Positions 1 through 7,703 are shown, counted from the stretch's first letter. The stretch is 15,130 bases of DNA from CAYMSA01 sp964392965 (GCA_964392965.1 CAYMSA010000042.1:1-15130); one strand, 5' to 3'. Translations and numbers: made by a program. Notes: generated from the sequence alone by a model not told the origin.

Positions 1-63
1 GGCATCCGGGCGCTTCGCGGGGCGTGGGAACTCATCCGTTCGTAGCCCCCATCGCACTTCGCC

Positions 64-95
64 GATGAACGGTCAGCGCGTGCTGGCCGTTCATC
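64..95 (+). terminator. Terminator-like hairpin upstream of the kinase gene
   Basis: The arms GATGAACGG (64-72) and CCGTTCATC (87-95) are perfectly complementary. They continue inward through a G-U wobble and CAGC/GCTG to a GCGT loop, giving a 14-pair stem. The run TTCTTC follows on the plus strand, so this looks like an intrinsic terminator for a gene that ends left of the window. The T-tract is interrupted, so a role as operator or leader hairpin is possible. Bases 1-63 show no recognisable gene. Confidence 0.5.
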
Positions 96-191
96 TTCTT
101 CAGCCGACCGTTCGTCGGAGAGCCCTCATGAGCCGGCCATACCGGCGCAAGAAAGTCACGAATCAGTGCCGTGGTGGCAATCATCCTAAAG

Positions 192-197
192 TATGAT
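192..197 (+). promoter_or_regulatory. Possible -10 element before the kinase gene
   Basis: TATGAT at 192-197 is one base from the sigma-70 -10 consensus and lies in a locally AT-richer patch about 95 bases before the kinase start. I see no convincing -35 hexamer 16-18 bases upstream. A second, weaker candidate is TGACCC (234-239) with TACACT (258-263) at an 18-base spacing. Either would drive the kinase-regulator pair. This is a weak call. Confidence 0.3.
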
Positions 198-208
198 GCG
201 AAATCCGC

Positions 209-248
209 CGTTCACTCTCTTGAACGTGACGGATGACCCACATGTCAT
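209..248. promoter_or_regulatory. Two adjacent short dyads, candidate operator
   Basis: Two perfect inverted repeats lie side by side between the putative -10 and the kinase start: CGTTCA-N6-TGAACG (209-226) and ATGAC-N6-GTCAT (233-248). Their centres are 23 bases apart. The TGAACG/CGTTCA hexamer also forms part of both arms of the hairpin at 64-95. Spaced dyads of this kind are typical of dimeric regulator sites, and autoregulation by the adjacent NarL-type regulator is a natural guess. Nothing here proves binding. Confidence 0.35.
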
Positions 249-289
249 ACCATCGGTTACACTGCTAGCAGGAGACGAGGGGAGGTGCC

Positions 290-1486
290 GTGGGGAGCGA
301 CGACCGGGGGCCCCGTCAGCAGCAGTCGTGGCGCGATCGACTGCGCGGCCTGACGCGGAATGGCTCCATCCTGCCGACGATGACGCCCGAGCATACGGCG
401 CTCATCGCAGCGCTCGAGACGGTTGCGGATGCCGTCTCTTCGGCGCGCTCCACGGTCGAGGTGCTCGACTCCATCGTCCTCGAGGCCAAGCGCTTCACGG
501 GAACCGAGAAGGTGGCCATCTGCCTCGTGGACGTCGAGGGAAGCACCGGTCTCGACCGCTCCACGCTCGTGGTACGCGGTTCACGCGCGAAGCACCAGGA
601 GGAGTGGTGGGGCGAGCGCCTGCCGACCATCGGCGAGTGGGTCTTCTCGCGCGCCGAGCCGTACTTGGAGGCGGTGCCCGAGCATAACGCCTGGGTCTTC
701 GCCGCGCCGGCACGCGTGCACGGCGAGCCGCTCGGCGTGCTCATCGCCATCAACAGTCTCAATCACCGGCTGCGCGAGGACCAGGTGGGCTTCCTCTCGA
801 TCCTCGCGTCGGTCTCCGCCATGTCCATCGCCAACGCGCGCCTTGCCGAGGAGTCCCGCTACGCGCTCCTCGCGAGCGAGCGCGAGCGCATCGCGCGCGA
901 GATGCATGACGGCATCGCCCAGCAGCTCTTCTCGATGTCGCTGGGGCTCGAGGTCTGCCGCAAGCAGGTGGCACGCGAGCCGTTGCGCGTGGCCGGAGCG
1001 CTCGAGGAGATGCAGGAGATCCTGGGCACGAGCATGGCCGATCTGCGTCGCTACATCTACGACCTGCGGCCCTCCACGCTCCAGGAACACGGCCTGAAGC
1101 GCGCCATCGAGTACTGGGTGCACGAGCTCGCACCGCGCGGTGACGTGCGGGCGCGCGTGGATCAGGAAGGCGAGCAGCGCCCGCTTCCTGCCGACGTGGA
1201 GTCGTGTCTGTACTGGGTGGCCCGCGAGTCGGTCACCAACGCGGTGAAGCACTCCGGCGCCTCAGAGGTGGGTGTGACCATCGCCTACGAGCCTGAGCGC
1301 GTGCGCCTCACCATCGCGGACAACGGGCGTGGCTTCGACGTGCAGGAGGCGTTCCGCCGCTCCGAGCGCGGCAAGCAGATGGGTCTGCGGAGCTTCGAGG
1401 ACCGCCTACGGAAGGTCGAGGGTGAGCTGGTGATCCGCTCGGGCGCGGGCGAGGGGTGCGTTGTGACGGCGACGGTGCCGGACTGA
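290..1486 (+). CDS. GAF-domain sensor histidine kinase (HisKA_3/NarL-partner type)
   Basis: Predicted soluble 398-aa histidine kinase that would autophosphorylate and pass phosphate to the regulator encoded next. A GAF-like sensor domain spans about residues 37-185. The HisKA_3 dimerisation segment follows, with the phospho-acceptor motif REMHDGIAQQ (His206). The ATPase domain has the N-box ESVTNAVKH (Asn317), the G1 box ADNGRGFD (Asp344) and a G2-like GKQMGL. No transmembrane segment or signal peptide is seen, so it is probably cytoplasmic; the ligand is unknown. The GTG start at 290 is chosen because GGAGG (281-285) lies 4 bases ahead; an internal ATG at residue 31 is the alternative. The regulator gene follows after 17 bases, so the two are co-transcribed. 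The family (NarX/LiaS/DegS-like) is clear; the signal sensed is not. Confidence 0.93.
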   Translation: MGSDDRGPRQQQSWRDRLRGLTRNGSILPTMTPEHTALIAALETVADAVSSARSTVEVLDSIVLEAKRFTGTEKVAICLVDVEGSTGLDRSTLVVRGSRAKHQEEWWGERLPTIGEWVFSRAEPYLEAVPEHNAWVFAAPARVHGEPLGVLIAINSLNHRLREDQVGFLSILASVSAMSIANARLAEESRYALLASERERIAREMHDGIAQQLFSMSLGLEVCRKQVAREPLRVAGALEEMQEILGTSMADLRRYIYDLRPSTLQEHGLKRAIEYWVHELAPRGDVRARVDQEGEQRPLPADVESCLYWVARESVTNAVKHSGASEVGVTIAYEPERVRLTIADNGRGFDVQEAFRRSERGKQMGLRSFEDRLRKVEGELVIRSGAGEGCVVTATVPD

Positions 1487-1503
1487 CCGGGACGGGAGAC
1501 ACG

Positions 1504-2154
1504 GTGGAGACGACGAAGGTGTTCATCATCGACGACCATGCGCTCGTGCGGTACGGGCTGCGCATGGCGCTCGAGACCGATGGCGACTTCACGGTGGTGG
1601 GCGAGGCCGCTTCAGGCGAGGCCGCAATCGAGGCGCTCGCCACAACCGAGACCGATCTCGTGCTGCTCGACCTGCGGATGCCCGGTATCGGGGGCGTGGA
1701 GACGTGCCGCTGCCTCATGAAGGAGAACCCCGCCTTGCGCGTGGTGGTGCTCACGAGCTTCGACGACGAGGAGGACGTGGTGGCCGTGCTCGACGCGGGC
1801 GCCGTGGGCTACCTCATGAAGGACGCGAGCCCGGCCGCGCTGCTGCAGGCGCTGCGGGACGTGGGTCACGGCCAGACCGTGCTCGACTCCGGGGTGGCGC
1901 GCCGCCTCGTGCGCGCCAACAACAACACCGCGACGCAGTCTGCTGAAGCAGTGCCGCAGCTCTCCGAGCGCGAGACGGCCGTGCTGAAGCTCATGGCGCG
2001 CGGCTTCAGCAACCGGCAGATCGCAAACGAGCTCTGGATCTCCGAGCCCACGGTCAAGACGCACGTGAGCCACATCCTGCGCAAGATGGAGATGACCGAC
2101 CGCACCAAGGCCGTGGTGGAGGCCATGCGTCTGGGGATGGTGACGCCCGAGTGA
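1504..2154 (+). CDS. NarL/LuxR-family response regulator
   Basis: Predicted 216-aa DNA-binding response regulator, partner of the kinase just upstream. The receiver domain covers residues 4-120, with acidic pocket Asp10/Asp11, phospho-acceptor Asp56 in LLDLRMPG, Thr84 and Lys106. A short polar linker (about 138-150, NNNTATQS region) leads to a LuxR/GerE helix-turn-helix at about 152-212, with the hallmarks LSERE, NRQIANEL and TVKTHVSHIL. The GTG start at 1504 is preferred: GGGAG (1494-1498) lies 5 bases ahead, and the next residues begin the first receiver strand (KVFIIDDH). The reading frame is open further upstream but overlaps the kinase end. It is closest in style to LiaR/DegU/NarL. Targets are not shown; the Tad operon begins downstream, beyond an assembly gap. 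Confidence 0.94.
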   Translation: METTKVFIIDDHALVRYGLRMALETDGDFTVVGEAASGEAAIEALATTETDLVLLDLRMPGIGGVETCRCLMKENPALRVVVLTSFDDEEDVVAVLDAGAVGYLMKDASPAALLQALRDVGHGQTVLDSGVARRLVRANNNTATQSAEAVPQLSERETAVLKLMARGFSNRQIANELWISEPTVKTHVSHILRKMEMTDRTKAVVEAMRLGMVTPE

Positions 2155-2188
2155 GGCGAGCCGCAGCCGTGTGTGGGATGAGCTGGAG

Positions 2189-2288
2189 NNNNNNNNNNNN
2201 NNNNNNNNNNNNNNNNNNNNNNNNNNNNNNNNNNNNNNNNNNNNNNNNNNNNNNNNNNNNNNNNNNNNNNNNNNNNNNNNNNNNNNNN
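2189..2288. other. Scaffold gap (100 N)
   Basis: Exactly 100 unspecified bases, the usual placeholder for a gap of unknown size. It separates the response regulator from the Tad operon. Promoter elements of the Tad operon and possibly an Flp pilin gene, which often heads such clusters, could be hidden here; that is inference. Confidence 0.97.
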
Positions 2289-2301
2289 GTGACAGACGAC
2301 A

Positions 2302-2370
2302 GAGGGGGAAGCGATGGGCGGCTTCCTGAGGGTACGCAGGGCCGGATAGAGAGACGAGGGTGCTGCCGCG
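2302..2370 (+). other. TadE leader with strong RBS, interrupted by an amber codon
   Basis: A strong Shine-Dalgarno run GAGGGGG (2302-2308) lies 5 bases before ATG 2314. That ATG opens the tadE frame: MGGFLRVRRAG, then TAG at 2347-2349, then RDEGAAAVEF in the same frame. Basic residues, then a Gly, then Glu at +5 is the classic type III/IV prepilin-like leader, so this is almost certainly the original N-terminus. There is no ATG, GTG, TTG or CTG between the TAG and GTG 2371. One substitution (for example CAG to TAG) would explain it. The site is under 60 bases from an assembly gap, so a base-call error is a real possibility. Confidence 0.75.
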
Positions 2371-2742
2371 GTGGAGTTCGCCATCGTGGCGCTTCTGCTG
2401 TTCACGCTTCTCTTCGGCATCATCCAGTTCGGCTGGCTCTTCTATCAGTGGAACGAGATCACGCACGCCGCCCGCGAGGGAGCTCGCTGGGGCGCGCTCG
2501 AGTACGACATCCCCACCATCAGGACCAAGACGATCGCCTCGGCGCCCGGTATGGGCCTTGAGGCGGGTGACATCACCGTCCTTGTGGACGGTGTGGCCAA
2601 GAACCCCACGATCGCTGACGTCGGTAGGCCGGTGTCGGTGACCGTGGTGCACGACGCACCGGTGTTCATCCCGATGTTTGAGGCGATGTTCGGTGGTTCG
2701 ACGGTCACGCTGCGCAGCACAGCGACACTACGAATCGAGTGA
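2371..2742 (+). CDS. tadE: TadE-like pseudopilin of the Tad/Flp pilus (5' end interrupted)
   Basis: TadE-like minor pseudopilin, predicted to be an inner-membrane component of Flp pilus assembly. The open frame from GTG 2371 gives 123 aa: EFAIVALLLFTLLFGIIQFG is the hydrophobic pilin-like helix, followed by the family's NEITHAAREGARWGA segment and a beta-rich C-terminus. The natural start is probably ATG 2314, but an in-frame TAG at 2347 blocks it. Starting at GTG 2371 would remove the cleavage Gly and leave a product without the prepilin-peptidase site, so a shortened protein would probably not mature normally. Only a weak purine stretch (GAGACGAGGG, 2350-2359) precedes this GTG. Treat the gene as intact only if the TAG proves to be a sequencing error; otherwise it is a recent pseudogene. 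tadG follows after 5 bases. Confidence 0.8.
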   Translation: MEFAIVALLLFTLLFGIIQFGWLFYQWNEITHAAREGARWGALEYDIPTIRTKTIASAPGMGLEAGDITVLVDGVAKNPTIADVGRPVSVTVVHDAPVFIPMFEAMFGGSTVTLRSTATLRIE

Positions 2743-2747
2743 GTGCG

Positions 2748-4376
2748 ATGAAGCGCTTCTGGTTTGAAGACGAAGGGGCGGTTGCGGTCATCGTCGCCCT
2801 ATCCATATTCCTGCTGGTGGCGTTCACGGCGGTGGCCGTGGACGTCGGCTACATGTACAGCGAGAAGAGGCAGCTCCAGACTGCGGCGGACGCGGGGGCG
2901 CTTGCGGGCTGCCGTGTGCTCGCAGACGGCGGCTCCAACGCCGCCATTGATGCGGAGGCGCGGGCGTACGCCACGATCAACAGCGTGGCGCCCGGAGATG
3001 ACCTCTACGTCGAAGACGTGGAGATCGGCGCGGACTACGTGCAGGTGACGGTGGGCAAGGACTCGCCGCTCTTCTTCGCGGCAGTCTTTGGCACGGACTC
3101 GTCGCTCATCCGCGCCAACGCGCGTGCCAACGTGGCCTATCTCACCGGCATGAGAGGTATCGTGCCGCTCTCGGTTCCGGTCATCGCTGAGCCCACAAAG
3201 GTGACGGCCACGATCAACGGAGTCGAACACACACTCACCCATCAGGGTGGAGGCACCTGGAGCAAGACGATTCCCGCTCCCGGGGCGGCGTCTGCAACCG
3301 GCTACCAGATGGACGTGTCCGTGTACAACAGTCAGCGTCAGTATCCTGACGGGACTCCGAACGGCTTCCCTGACGGCGTACCGGAGACGCTGATCGACGC
3401 GGCGCGGGTGTTCATCAAACCCGCCGACTGTCCGATAACCGATGTAGCACTTGACGAGTACGTCCTGACCGGGGGAGGCGAGAACGTCCACGTGACCGTG
3501 CTCTCGCCCAACGCTAAGGATGCCCAGGTGCGACTGGATGGCAGCGGCAAGTGGATCAAACTGAAGCTGACCTCGGATGCCGCCACCGGGCGCTTTGAGG
3601 GCAACGTGGCGATCCCGACCTCGGACGATCTGCAGACGACGCACTATCTGAACGTGGAGTCCACCGGTGCCGACAAGAAGGCCTATACAGTCAACAAGGC
3701 GGTCTCCATCGTGGTCCGCCGTTCGACGTTTCCGATTCTGGATGTTTCGCTTGCCGACTACAGCGTGGGCCCCGGCGGTGCGCTCAATGTGACCGTCGAG
3801 GTCAATGACTACGTCTTCGAGAAGGAGTACTCGGTCCACGTTGCCGGCGGCGGTGGCGAGGTCGGCAACTTCATGGCAATCGACCTGAGCAAGGTCTATC
3901 ACACGCCCAACTGGAAGAATCCCGACCCCGTCGAGTACGACGTGAAGGACGATCCCGACTACAAGCCACCGGCGTATAAGCACTACCTCGCTGAGCCGTA
4001 CCCGTTCACGGTCCACATCGGTGACACGATCTGGACGGAGCCGGGTGCCGAGGCCAACCCGACGATGACGAACCTGAACCTGCGCTTCGCTGGTGACAAC
4101 CGCACCTACGAGCAGTGGAAGGCTTCGGGTGATGTGAGCTCCAACCGCATCGTCTACCTGCCCGTGGTTGAGAAGATGGACAAGTTCGGCGGCACCTCGC
4201 CCGTTCGCGTGGTGAGCTTCGCGGCGTTCTACGTGCAGCCGAGTTCGGGAAACAAGGCGAATCAAGTGGAGCTGAAGGGGGTCTTCTTGGAATACGTGGC
4301 ACCCTCGGATGCGATTTCGGAGACACCTCCCGATGGGTTGTACACCAAGACAGTGCATCTGGTAGCACCGGAATAA
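2748..4376 (+). CDS. tadG: TadG-like Flp pilus assembly protein with Ig-like insert
   Basis: Predicted membrane-anchored, mostly extracytoplasmic 542-aa protein of the Tad locus. The N-terminus (DEGAVAVIVALSIFLLVAFTAVAVDVG in outline, residues 8-34) is the Tad/TadG single membrane helix, followed by the family motif region YMYSEKRQLQTAADAGALAG. Unlike TadE it lacks Glu at +5. GIVPLSVPV (137-145) and VGNFMAIDL (372-380) look like two halves of the usual TadG-like C-terminal domain, separated here by roughly 225 residues of beta-rich sequence. That insert includes two related repeats starting at residues 229 and 329 (P-I-x-D-V-x-L, later G-G and V-T-V). The C-terminus has IVYLPVVE and VVSFAAFYV, also typical. 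ATG 2748 is preferred over GTG 2739, which overlaps the tadE stop. Function in pilus assembly is by family; the insert may be adhesive or structural. Confidence 0.82.
   Translation: MKRFWFEDEGAVAVIVALSIFLLVAFTAVAVDVGYMYSEKRQLQTAADAGALAGCRVLADGGSNAAIDAEARAYATINSVAPGDDLYVEDVEIGADYVQVTVGKDSPLFFAAVFGTDSSLIRANARANVAYLTGMRGIVPLSVPVIAEPTKVTATINGVEHTLTHQGGGTWSKTIPAPGAASATGYQMDVSVYNSQRQYPDGTPNGFPDGVPETLIDAARVFIKPADCPITDVALDEYVLTGGGENVHVTVLSPNAKDAQVRLDGSGKWIKLKLTSDAATGRFEGNVAIPTSDDLQTTHYLNVESTGADKKAYTVNKAVSIVVRRSTFPILDVSLADYSVGPGGALNVTVEVNDYVFEKEYSVHVAGGGGEVGNFMAIDLSKVYHTPNWKNPDPVEYDVKDDPDYKPPAYKHYLAEPYPFTVHIGDTIWTEPGAEANPTMTNLNLRFAGDNRTYEQWKASGDVSSNRIVYLPVVEKMDKFGGTSPVRVVSFAAFYVQPSSGNKANQVELKGVFLEYVAPSDAISETPPDGLYTKTVHLVAPE
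3432..3845 (+). repeat. Two diverged Ig-like protein repeats inside tadG
   Basis: Residues 229-262 (3432-3533) and 329-366 (3732-3845) of the TadG-like protein share the pattern P-I-x-D-V-x-L-x-[DE]-Y-x-[VL], then G-G, then V-T-V, with a spacing of 100 residues. Each is preceded by a beta strand ending in an Ile/Val-rich run (RVFIKPADC and SIVVRRSTF). This pattern fits tandem Ig-like domains. The similarity is at protein level only; the DNA has diverged. Confidence 0.6.
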
Positions 4377-4404
4377 CAGGTTCGGAAGGCGAAGGGACCA
4401 CACG

Positions 4405-5175
4405 ATGAAGTGGCGAGTGCTCATCCTGGTTGTCGCGATCGTGCTTGGAGTGGCGGCGGCGTTCGTCGCGGCTGACTACCTGAACGACTCCGCGGCCAAG
4501 CTGACCGCAGAAGCAGAACCGGTGGCGGTACTCGTCGCCACGCAGGACGTGCCCCAGGGAATGACGGCCGAGGAGATCCTCGAGCAGGGCATGGTGGAGC
4601 TGAGAGAGATTCCGCGGCGCTACGTGGCCGACGGTGCGGTCTCATCGGCCAACACGATCTCGGGCCAGGTGCTCTCCACATCGCTGAGCGCGGGCGAGCA
4701 GGTGACCGCCTCGCGCTTCAAGTATCCAAGCGAGGTGGGACTCGCCTACGGCATCCCCGAGGGCTTCGTGGCCATGTCGGTCGCCGCTGACGATGTGAAG
4801 TGCGTGGGCGGCATGCTCAAGCCGGGCGACTACGTGATGATCGCTGCCACGTTCGATCCGGGCCCCGCTAACGAGGGCGCTGAGACGCGCATCCTTCTCA
4901 AGAAGGTCCAGGTGCTCGCCGTCGGGACCATGACCACTCGTGATGCTCCGCCCACCACCACCGAGGACACCGGTGGCGGCGGACTGGTAGGCAACACCAA
5001 CGCGCAACAGGAGCCCGCGGTCGCTATCACCGTGACGCTCGCACTCCTTCCGGCCGACGTCGAGAAGCTCGTCTATGCGGAGGAACAGGGCGACACACGG
5101 CTCGCACTCCTTCCGGCAACCGCCACAGAGGTGCCGGATACGACAGGCCGCACGCTCACGAACATCTTCGAGTAG
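4405..5175 (+). CDS. cpaB: CpaB/RcpC Flp pilus assembly protein
   Basis: Predicted 256-aa CpaB (RcpC), a membrane-anchored extracytoplasmic protein. In diderms it works with the secretin; in monoderms it is thought to support the pilus channel through the envelope. A single N-terminal membrane helix covers residues 4-23. An SAF-type domain at about 38-105 has the family features VLVATQDVPQGM and ISGQVLSTSLSAGEQV. An RcpC-like domain follows (about 118-238; AMSVAADDVKCVGGMLKPGD, then a low-complexity TTTEDTGGGG loop near 184-193, then VTLALLPADVEKLVYAEEQG). The ATG has GAAGGG (4391-4396) 8 bases upstream. The stop codon is almost contiguous with the next gene, so translation is probably coupled. 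Length and domain order match the family. Confidence 0.9.
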   Translation: MKWRVLILVVAIVLGVAAAFVAADYLNDSAAKLTAEAEPVAVLVATQDVPQGMTAEEILEQGMVELREIPRRYVADGAVSSANTISGQVLSTSLSAGEQVTASRFKYPSEVGLAYGIPEGFVAMSVAADDVKCVGGMLKPGDYVMIAATFDPGPANEGAETRILLKKVQVLAVGTMTTRDAPPTTTEDTGGGGLVGNTNAQQEPAVAITVTLALLPADVEKLVYAEEQGDTRLALLPATATEVPDTTGRTLTNIFE

Positions 5176-5184
5176 GTGGCGATG

Positions 5185-6348
5185 ATGCAGTTCGTCATCA
5201 TCGTCGACCCCGACCCGGCGTTTCACGCGCGCGCCACGGAAGGCCTCGCCGGCCCTGACGTGCGCGTGGAGGACGCGGCGCTCCTCGCGGACGCCACGAT
5301 TCTCGCCAACCTCCACAGTCCCTCGCTCGTCGTGGTAGGACCGGGTGTGGACGCGAGCGCCGGTCTCGAGTTCGGCGAGGCGCTCGTGGACAAACACCCC
5401 TCGGCGGACGTGGTGCTCGTCACGCAGCACGGTTCCACTGACGTGCTCCGCCGTGCGATGCGCGCCGGTCTGCGCGACGTGATTCCCGCCGACCAGCCGT
5501 GGCCGGAGACGGTGGCGATGCTCAAGGGCCTGCTCGCCGAGTCCGCCACGCGCGTGTCCTTCGCGCCGCCCGAGCCGCCCGCGCCCGTGAAGCGCGGGCG
5601 CATCGTCTCGATCTTCAGCACCAAGGGTGGCGTGGGCAAGTCCGTCATCTCCTGCAACGTGGCGGTCGCACTCGCGCAAGAGGGCCGGAGCGTCATCCTC
5701 GTGGACCTCGACCTGCAGTTCGGCGACGTGGGTATCATGCTCGACCTCAAGCCCGATCGCACGATCTACGACGCCGTGCAGAACATCGATCGTCTCGATG
5801 CGGACATGCTCTCGGGGTACCTCGTGAAGCACTCGTCCGGCCTGCGCGCGCTCCTCGCGCCCGTACGGCCTGAAGACGCCGACGCGGTCACCGTGAGCCG
5901 CATCGCCACGATCCTCTCGCTCTTGCGCGAGATGGCCGACATCATCGTGGTGGACACCGCGGCCGCTTTCGATGACGTGGTTCTCGGCGCCGTGGACGCG
6001 AGCGACGCCGTCTATGCCGTAGCCACGATGGACGTGGCGAGCATCAAGAACACCCGGGTGTCGCTGCAGAAGCTCCGGCAGCTCGGGTACGACCCGGGCC
6101 TCATCAGGCTCGTGCTCAACCGGGCCGACAGCAAGGTGTGGCTCAACGCTGGCGAGGTCGAGGACAGTCTCGGGCTGGACGCCACCGCGCGCATCCCGAG
6201 CGACCGGCTCGTGCCACGCTCGGTCAACCGCGGCACGCCGGTCGTGATGGACTCGCCCCGTGCTCCGGTGGCCAAGAGCCTCACCGAACTAGCCAGGCAG
6301 ATCGTCGCAGGCGGGAATGGGGTGGTGGGCGATGTCGCTCAGGGATAG
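5185..6348 (+). CDS. cpaE: CpaE/TadZ pilus-localisation ATPase (MinD/ParA family)
   Basis: Predicted 387-aa CpaE/TadZ, a cytoplasmic ParA/MinD-like ATPase that positions the Tad machine. Residues 1-125 form an atypical receiver domain: the strand before the usual phospho-Asp reads LVVVGPGVDA, without a clear acceptor, as is common for this family. The ATPase domain follows, with deviant Walker A STKGGVGKS (Lys147 and Lys152), the A' motif VDLDLQFGD and Walker B IIVVDTAAAFDD (Asp257). A flexible Pro-rich linker (EPPAPVK) joins the two parts. ATG 5185 is chosen because AGGTGG (5174-5179) lies 5 bases upstream; ATG 5182 and GTG 5176 are in frame but worse placed. The gene overlaps the start of cpaF by 17 bases. 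Confidence 0.9.
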   Translation: MQFVIIVDPDPAFHARATEGLAGPDVRVEDAALLADATILANLHSPSLVVVGPGVDASAGLEFGEALVDKHPSADVVLVTQHGSTDVLRRAMRAGLRDVIPADQPWPETVAMLKGLLAESATRVSFAPPEPPAPVKRGRIVSIFSTKGGVGKSVISCNVAVALAQEGRSVILVDLDLQFGDVGIMLDLKPDRTIYDAVQNIDRLDADMLSGYLVKHSSGLRALLAPVRPEDADAVTVSRIATILSLLREMADIIVVDTAAAFDDVVLGAVDASDAVYAVATMDVASIKNTRVSLQKLRQLGYDPGLIRLVLNRADSKVWLNAGEVEDSLGLDATARIPSDRLVPRSVNRGTPVVMDSPRAPVAKSLTELARQIVAGGNGVVGDVAQG

Positions 6349-7699
6349 ACTCACCGGCGTCAACGAGACCAAGGTGGCGTCTGCCGCCGAGGCCGCGCCC
6401 GCACCGCAGCCGGTCACGCGCCCGGGCATGGATCTCATCAAGCGTAATCTCCATCACCTGCTCATCGAGGAGATGGGGACGGAGATCGCCGCGAGCACCA
6501 ACGAGGAGGAGACGCGCCGCGCCATCGAGCGCAAACTCTCGGAGCTCATCGGCCAGGAGAGCACGCCACTTTCAGCCGCCGACCGCCGCGAGATTATGAT
6601 CGACGTCACCGACAACATCCTCGGCTACGGGCCCATCCAGACGCTGCTGGAGGACCCGGAGGTCACCGAGATCATGGTGAACAACGCTTCCACGGTCTAC
6701 GTGGAGCGGCGCGGCAAGATCTACCTCACCGACCGTCGCTTCATCGACGAGGGGCATCTGCTGCGCATCATCGACAAGATCGTCGGCCAGGTGGGCCGGC
6801 GCGTCGACGAGGCCTCGCCGATGGTGGACGCCCGCCTCCCTGACGGCTCGCGCGTGAACGCGGTCATCCATCCGCTCGCCATCAACGGCCCGATGATGAC
6901 CATCCGCAAGTTCTCCGCCGAGCCGTACACGATGCACGACCTCGTGAACTTCGGTACGGTGGACGAGCGGCTCGCCGCCTTCATCCAGGCCTGCGTGCTC
7001 GGCAAGATGAACATCCTCATCTCGGGCGGTACCGGCACCGGTAAGACGACGCTCCTGAACGTCGTCTCGGCCTTTGTGCCCGACGACGAGCGCATCGTCA
7101 CCATCGAGGACGCCGCAGAACTCCGGCTCACGCAGAGCCATGTGCTGCGCCTCGAGTCGCGCCCGCCCAACATCGAGGGCAAGGGGCAGGTAACGATCCG
7201 CGACCTCGTCCGCAACGCGCTCCGCATGCGCCCCGACCGCATCGTCGTGGGCGAGGTGCGTGGCGCCGAGGCGCTCGACATGCTCCAGGCGATGAACACG
7301 GGTCACGAGGGATCGCTCTCCACGATCCACTCCAACTCCCCGCGCGACTCGCTCGCCCGGCTCGAGACGATGGTGCTCATGGCCGGTATCGACCTGCCGG
7401 TGCGCGCCATCCGCGAGCAGATATCGTCCTCGCTCAACCTGATCGTGCAACTCGCGCGTCTGCGCGACGGTTCGCGCAAGGTGACGCAGGTCTCGGAGAT
7501 CGCCGGCATGGAGAGCGACACGATCGTCATGCAGGACATCTTCTACTACGACTACTCGATGGGCGTGGACGAGAAGGGCGAGTCGCTCGGTCGCCTCAAG
7601 AGCACGGGCCTGCGGCCCAAGTTCATGGAGCACCTCGGCGACCTCGGCATCCATCTGCCGGCCGACGTCTTTGCCTACGAGCCTCCGGCGAGGCGGTAA
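6332..7699 (+). CDS. cpaF: CpaF/TadA secretion ATPase for Tad pilus
   Basis: Predicted 455-aa hexameric secretion ATPase that powers Flp pilus extension at the cytoplasmic face. After a Pro/Ala-rich N-terminal tail (about 1-32), the N-terminal domain contains GYGPIQTLLEDPEVTEIMVN, typical of CpaF. The ATPase core has Walker A GGTGTGKT (232-239), Asp box TIEDAAELRL (257-266), Walker B DRIVVGEVRG (302-311) and His box TGHEGSLSTIH (323-333). All catalytic boxes look intact. ATG 6332 is preferred over the in-frame ATG 6317 because the region before it is purine-rich (GGTGGTGGGC) and the shorter protein begins with a normal polar tail; both starts lie within the end of cpaE. Residues after 405 are acidic and variable. 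Confidence 0.95.
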   Translation: MSLRDRLTGVNETKVASAAEAAPAPQPVTRPGMDLIKRNLHHLLIEEMGTEIAASTNEEETRRAIERKLSELIGQESTPLSAADRREIMIDVTDNILGYGPIQTLLEDPEVTEIMVNNASTVYVERRGKIYLTDRRFIDEGHLLRIIDKIVGQVGRRVDEASPMVDARLPDGSRVNAVIHPLAINGPMMTIRKFSAEPYTMHDLVNFGTVDERLAAFIQACVLGKMNILISGGTGTGKTTLLNVVSAFVPDDERIVTIEDAAELRLTQSHVLRLESRPPNIEGKGQVTIRDLVRNALRMRPDRIVVGEVRGAEALDMLQAMNTGHEGSLSTIHSNSPRDSLARLETMVLMAGIDLPVRAIREQISSSLNLIVQLARLRDGSRKVTQVSEIAGMESDTIVMQDIFYYDYSMGVDEKGESLGRLKSTGLRPKFMEHLGDLGIHLPADVFAYEPPARR

Positions 7700-7703
7700 C
7701 ATC

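Noticed and set aside
121..200. Possible cyclic-di-GMP riboswitch before the kinase
   Set aside because: The region has small stems (for example GCCGG/CCGGC) but not the conserved core sequences of the known classes.
193..687. Plus-strand frame starting before the kinase
   Set aside because: Arg-rich, overlaps the kinase in another frame, and has no Shine-Dalgarno.
2151..2561. Plus-strand frame crossing the first N run
   Set aside because: It exists only because N is translated as X; the sequence after the gap is out of frame with tadE.
2799..4424. Long minus-strand open frame (541 codons) opposite tadG
   Set aside because: Arg/His/Val-rich with no recognisable domain, exactly antisense to a clear gene; GC-rich codon bias keeps the opposite frame open.
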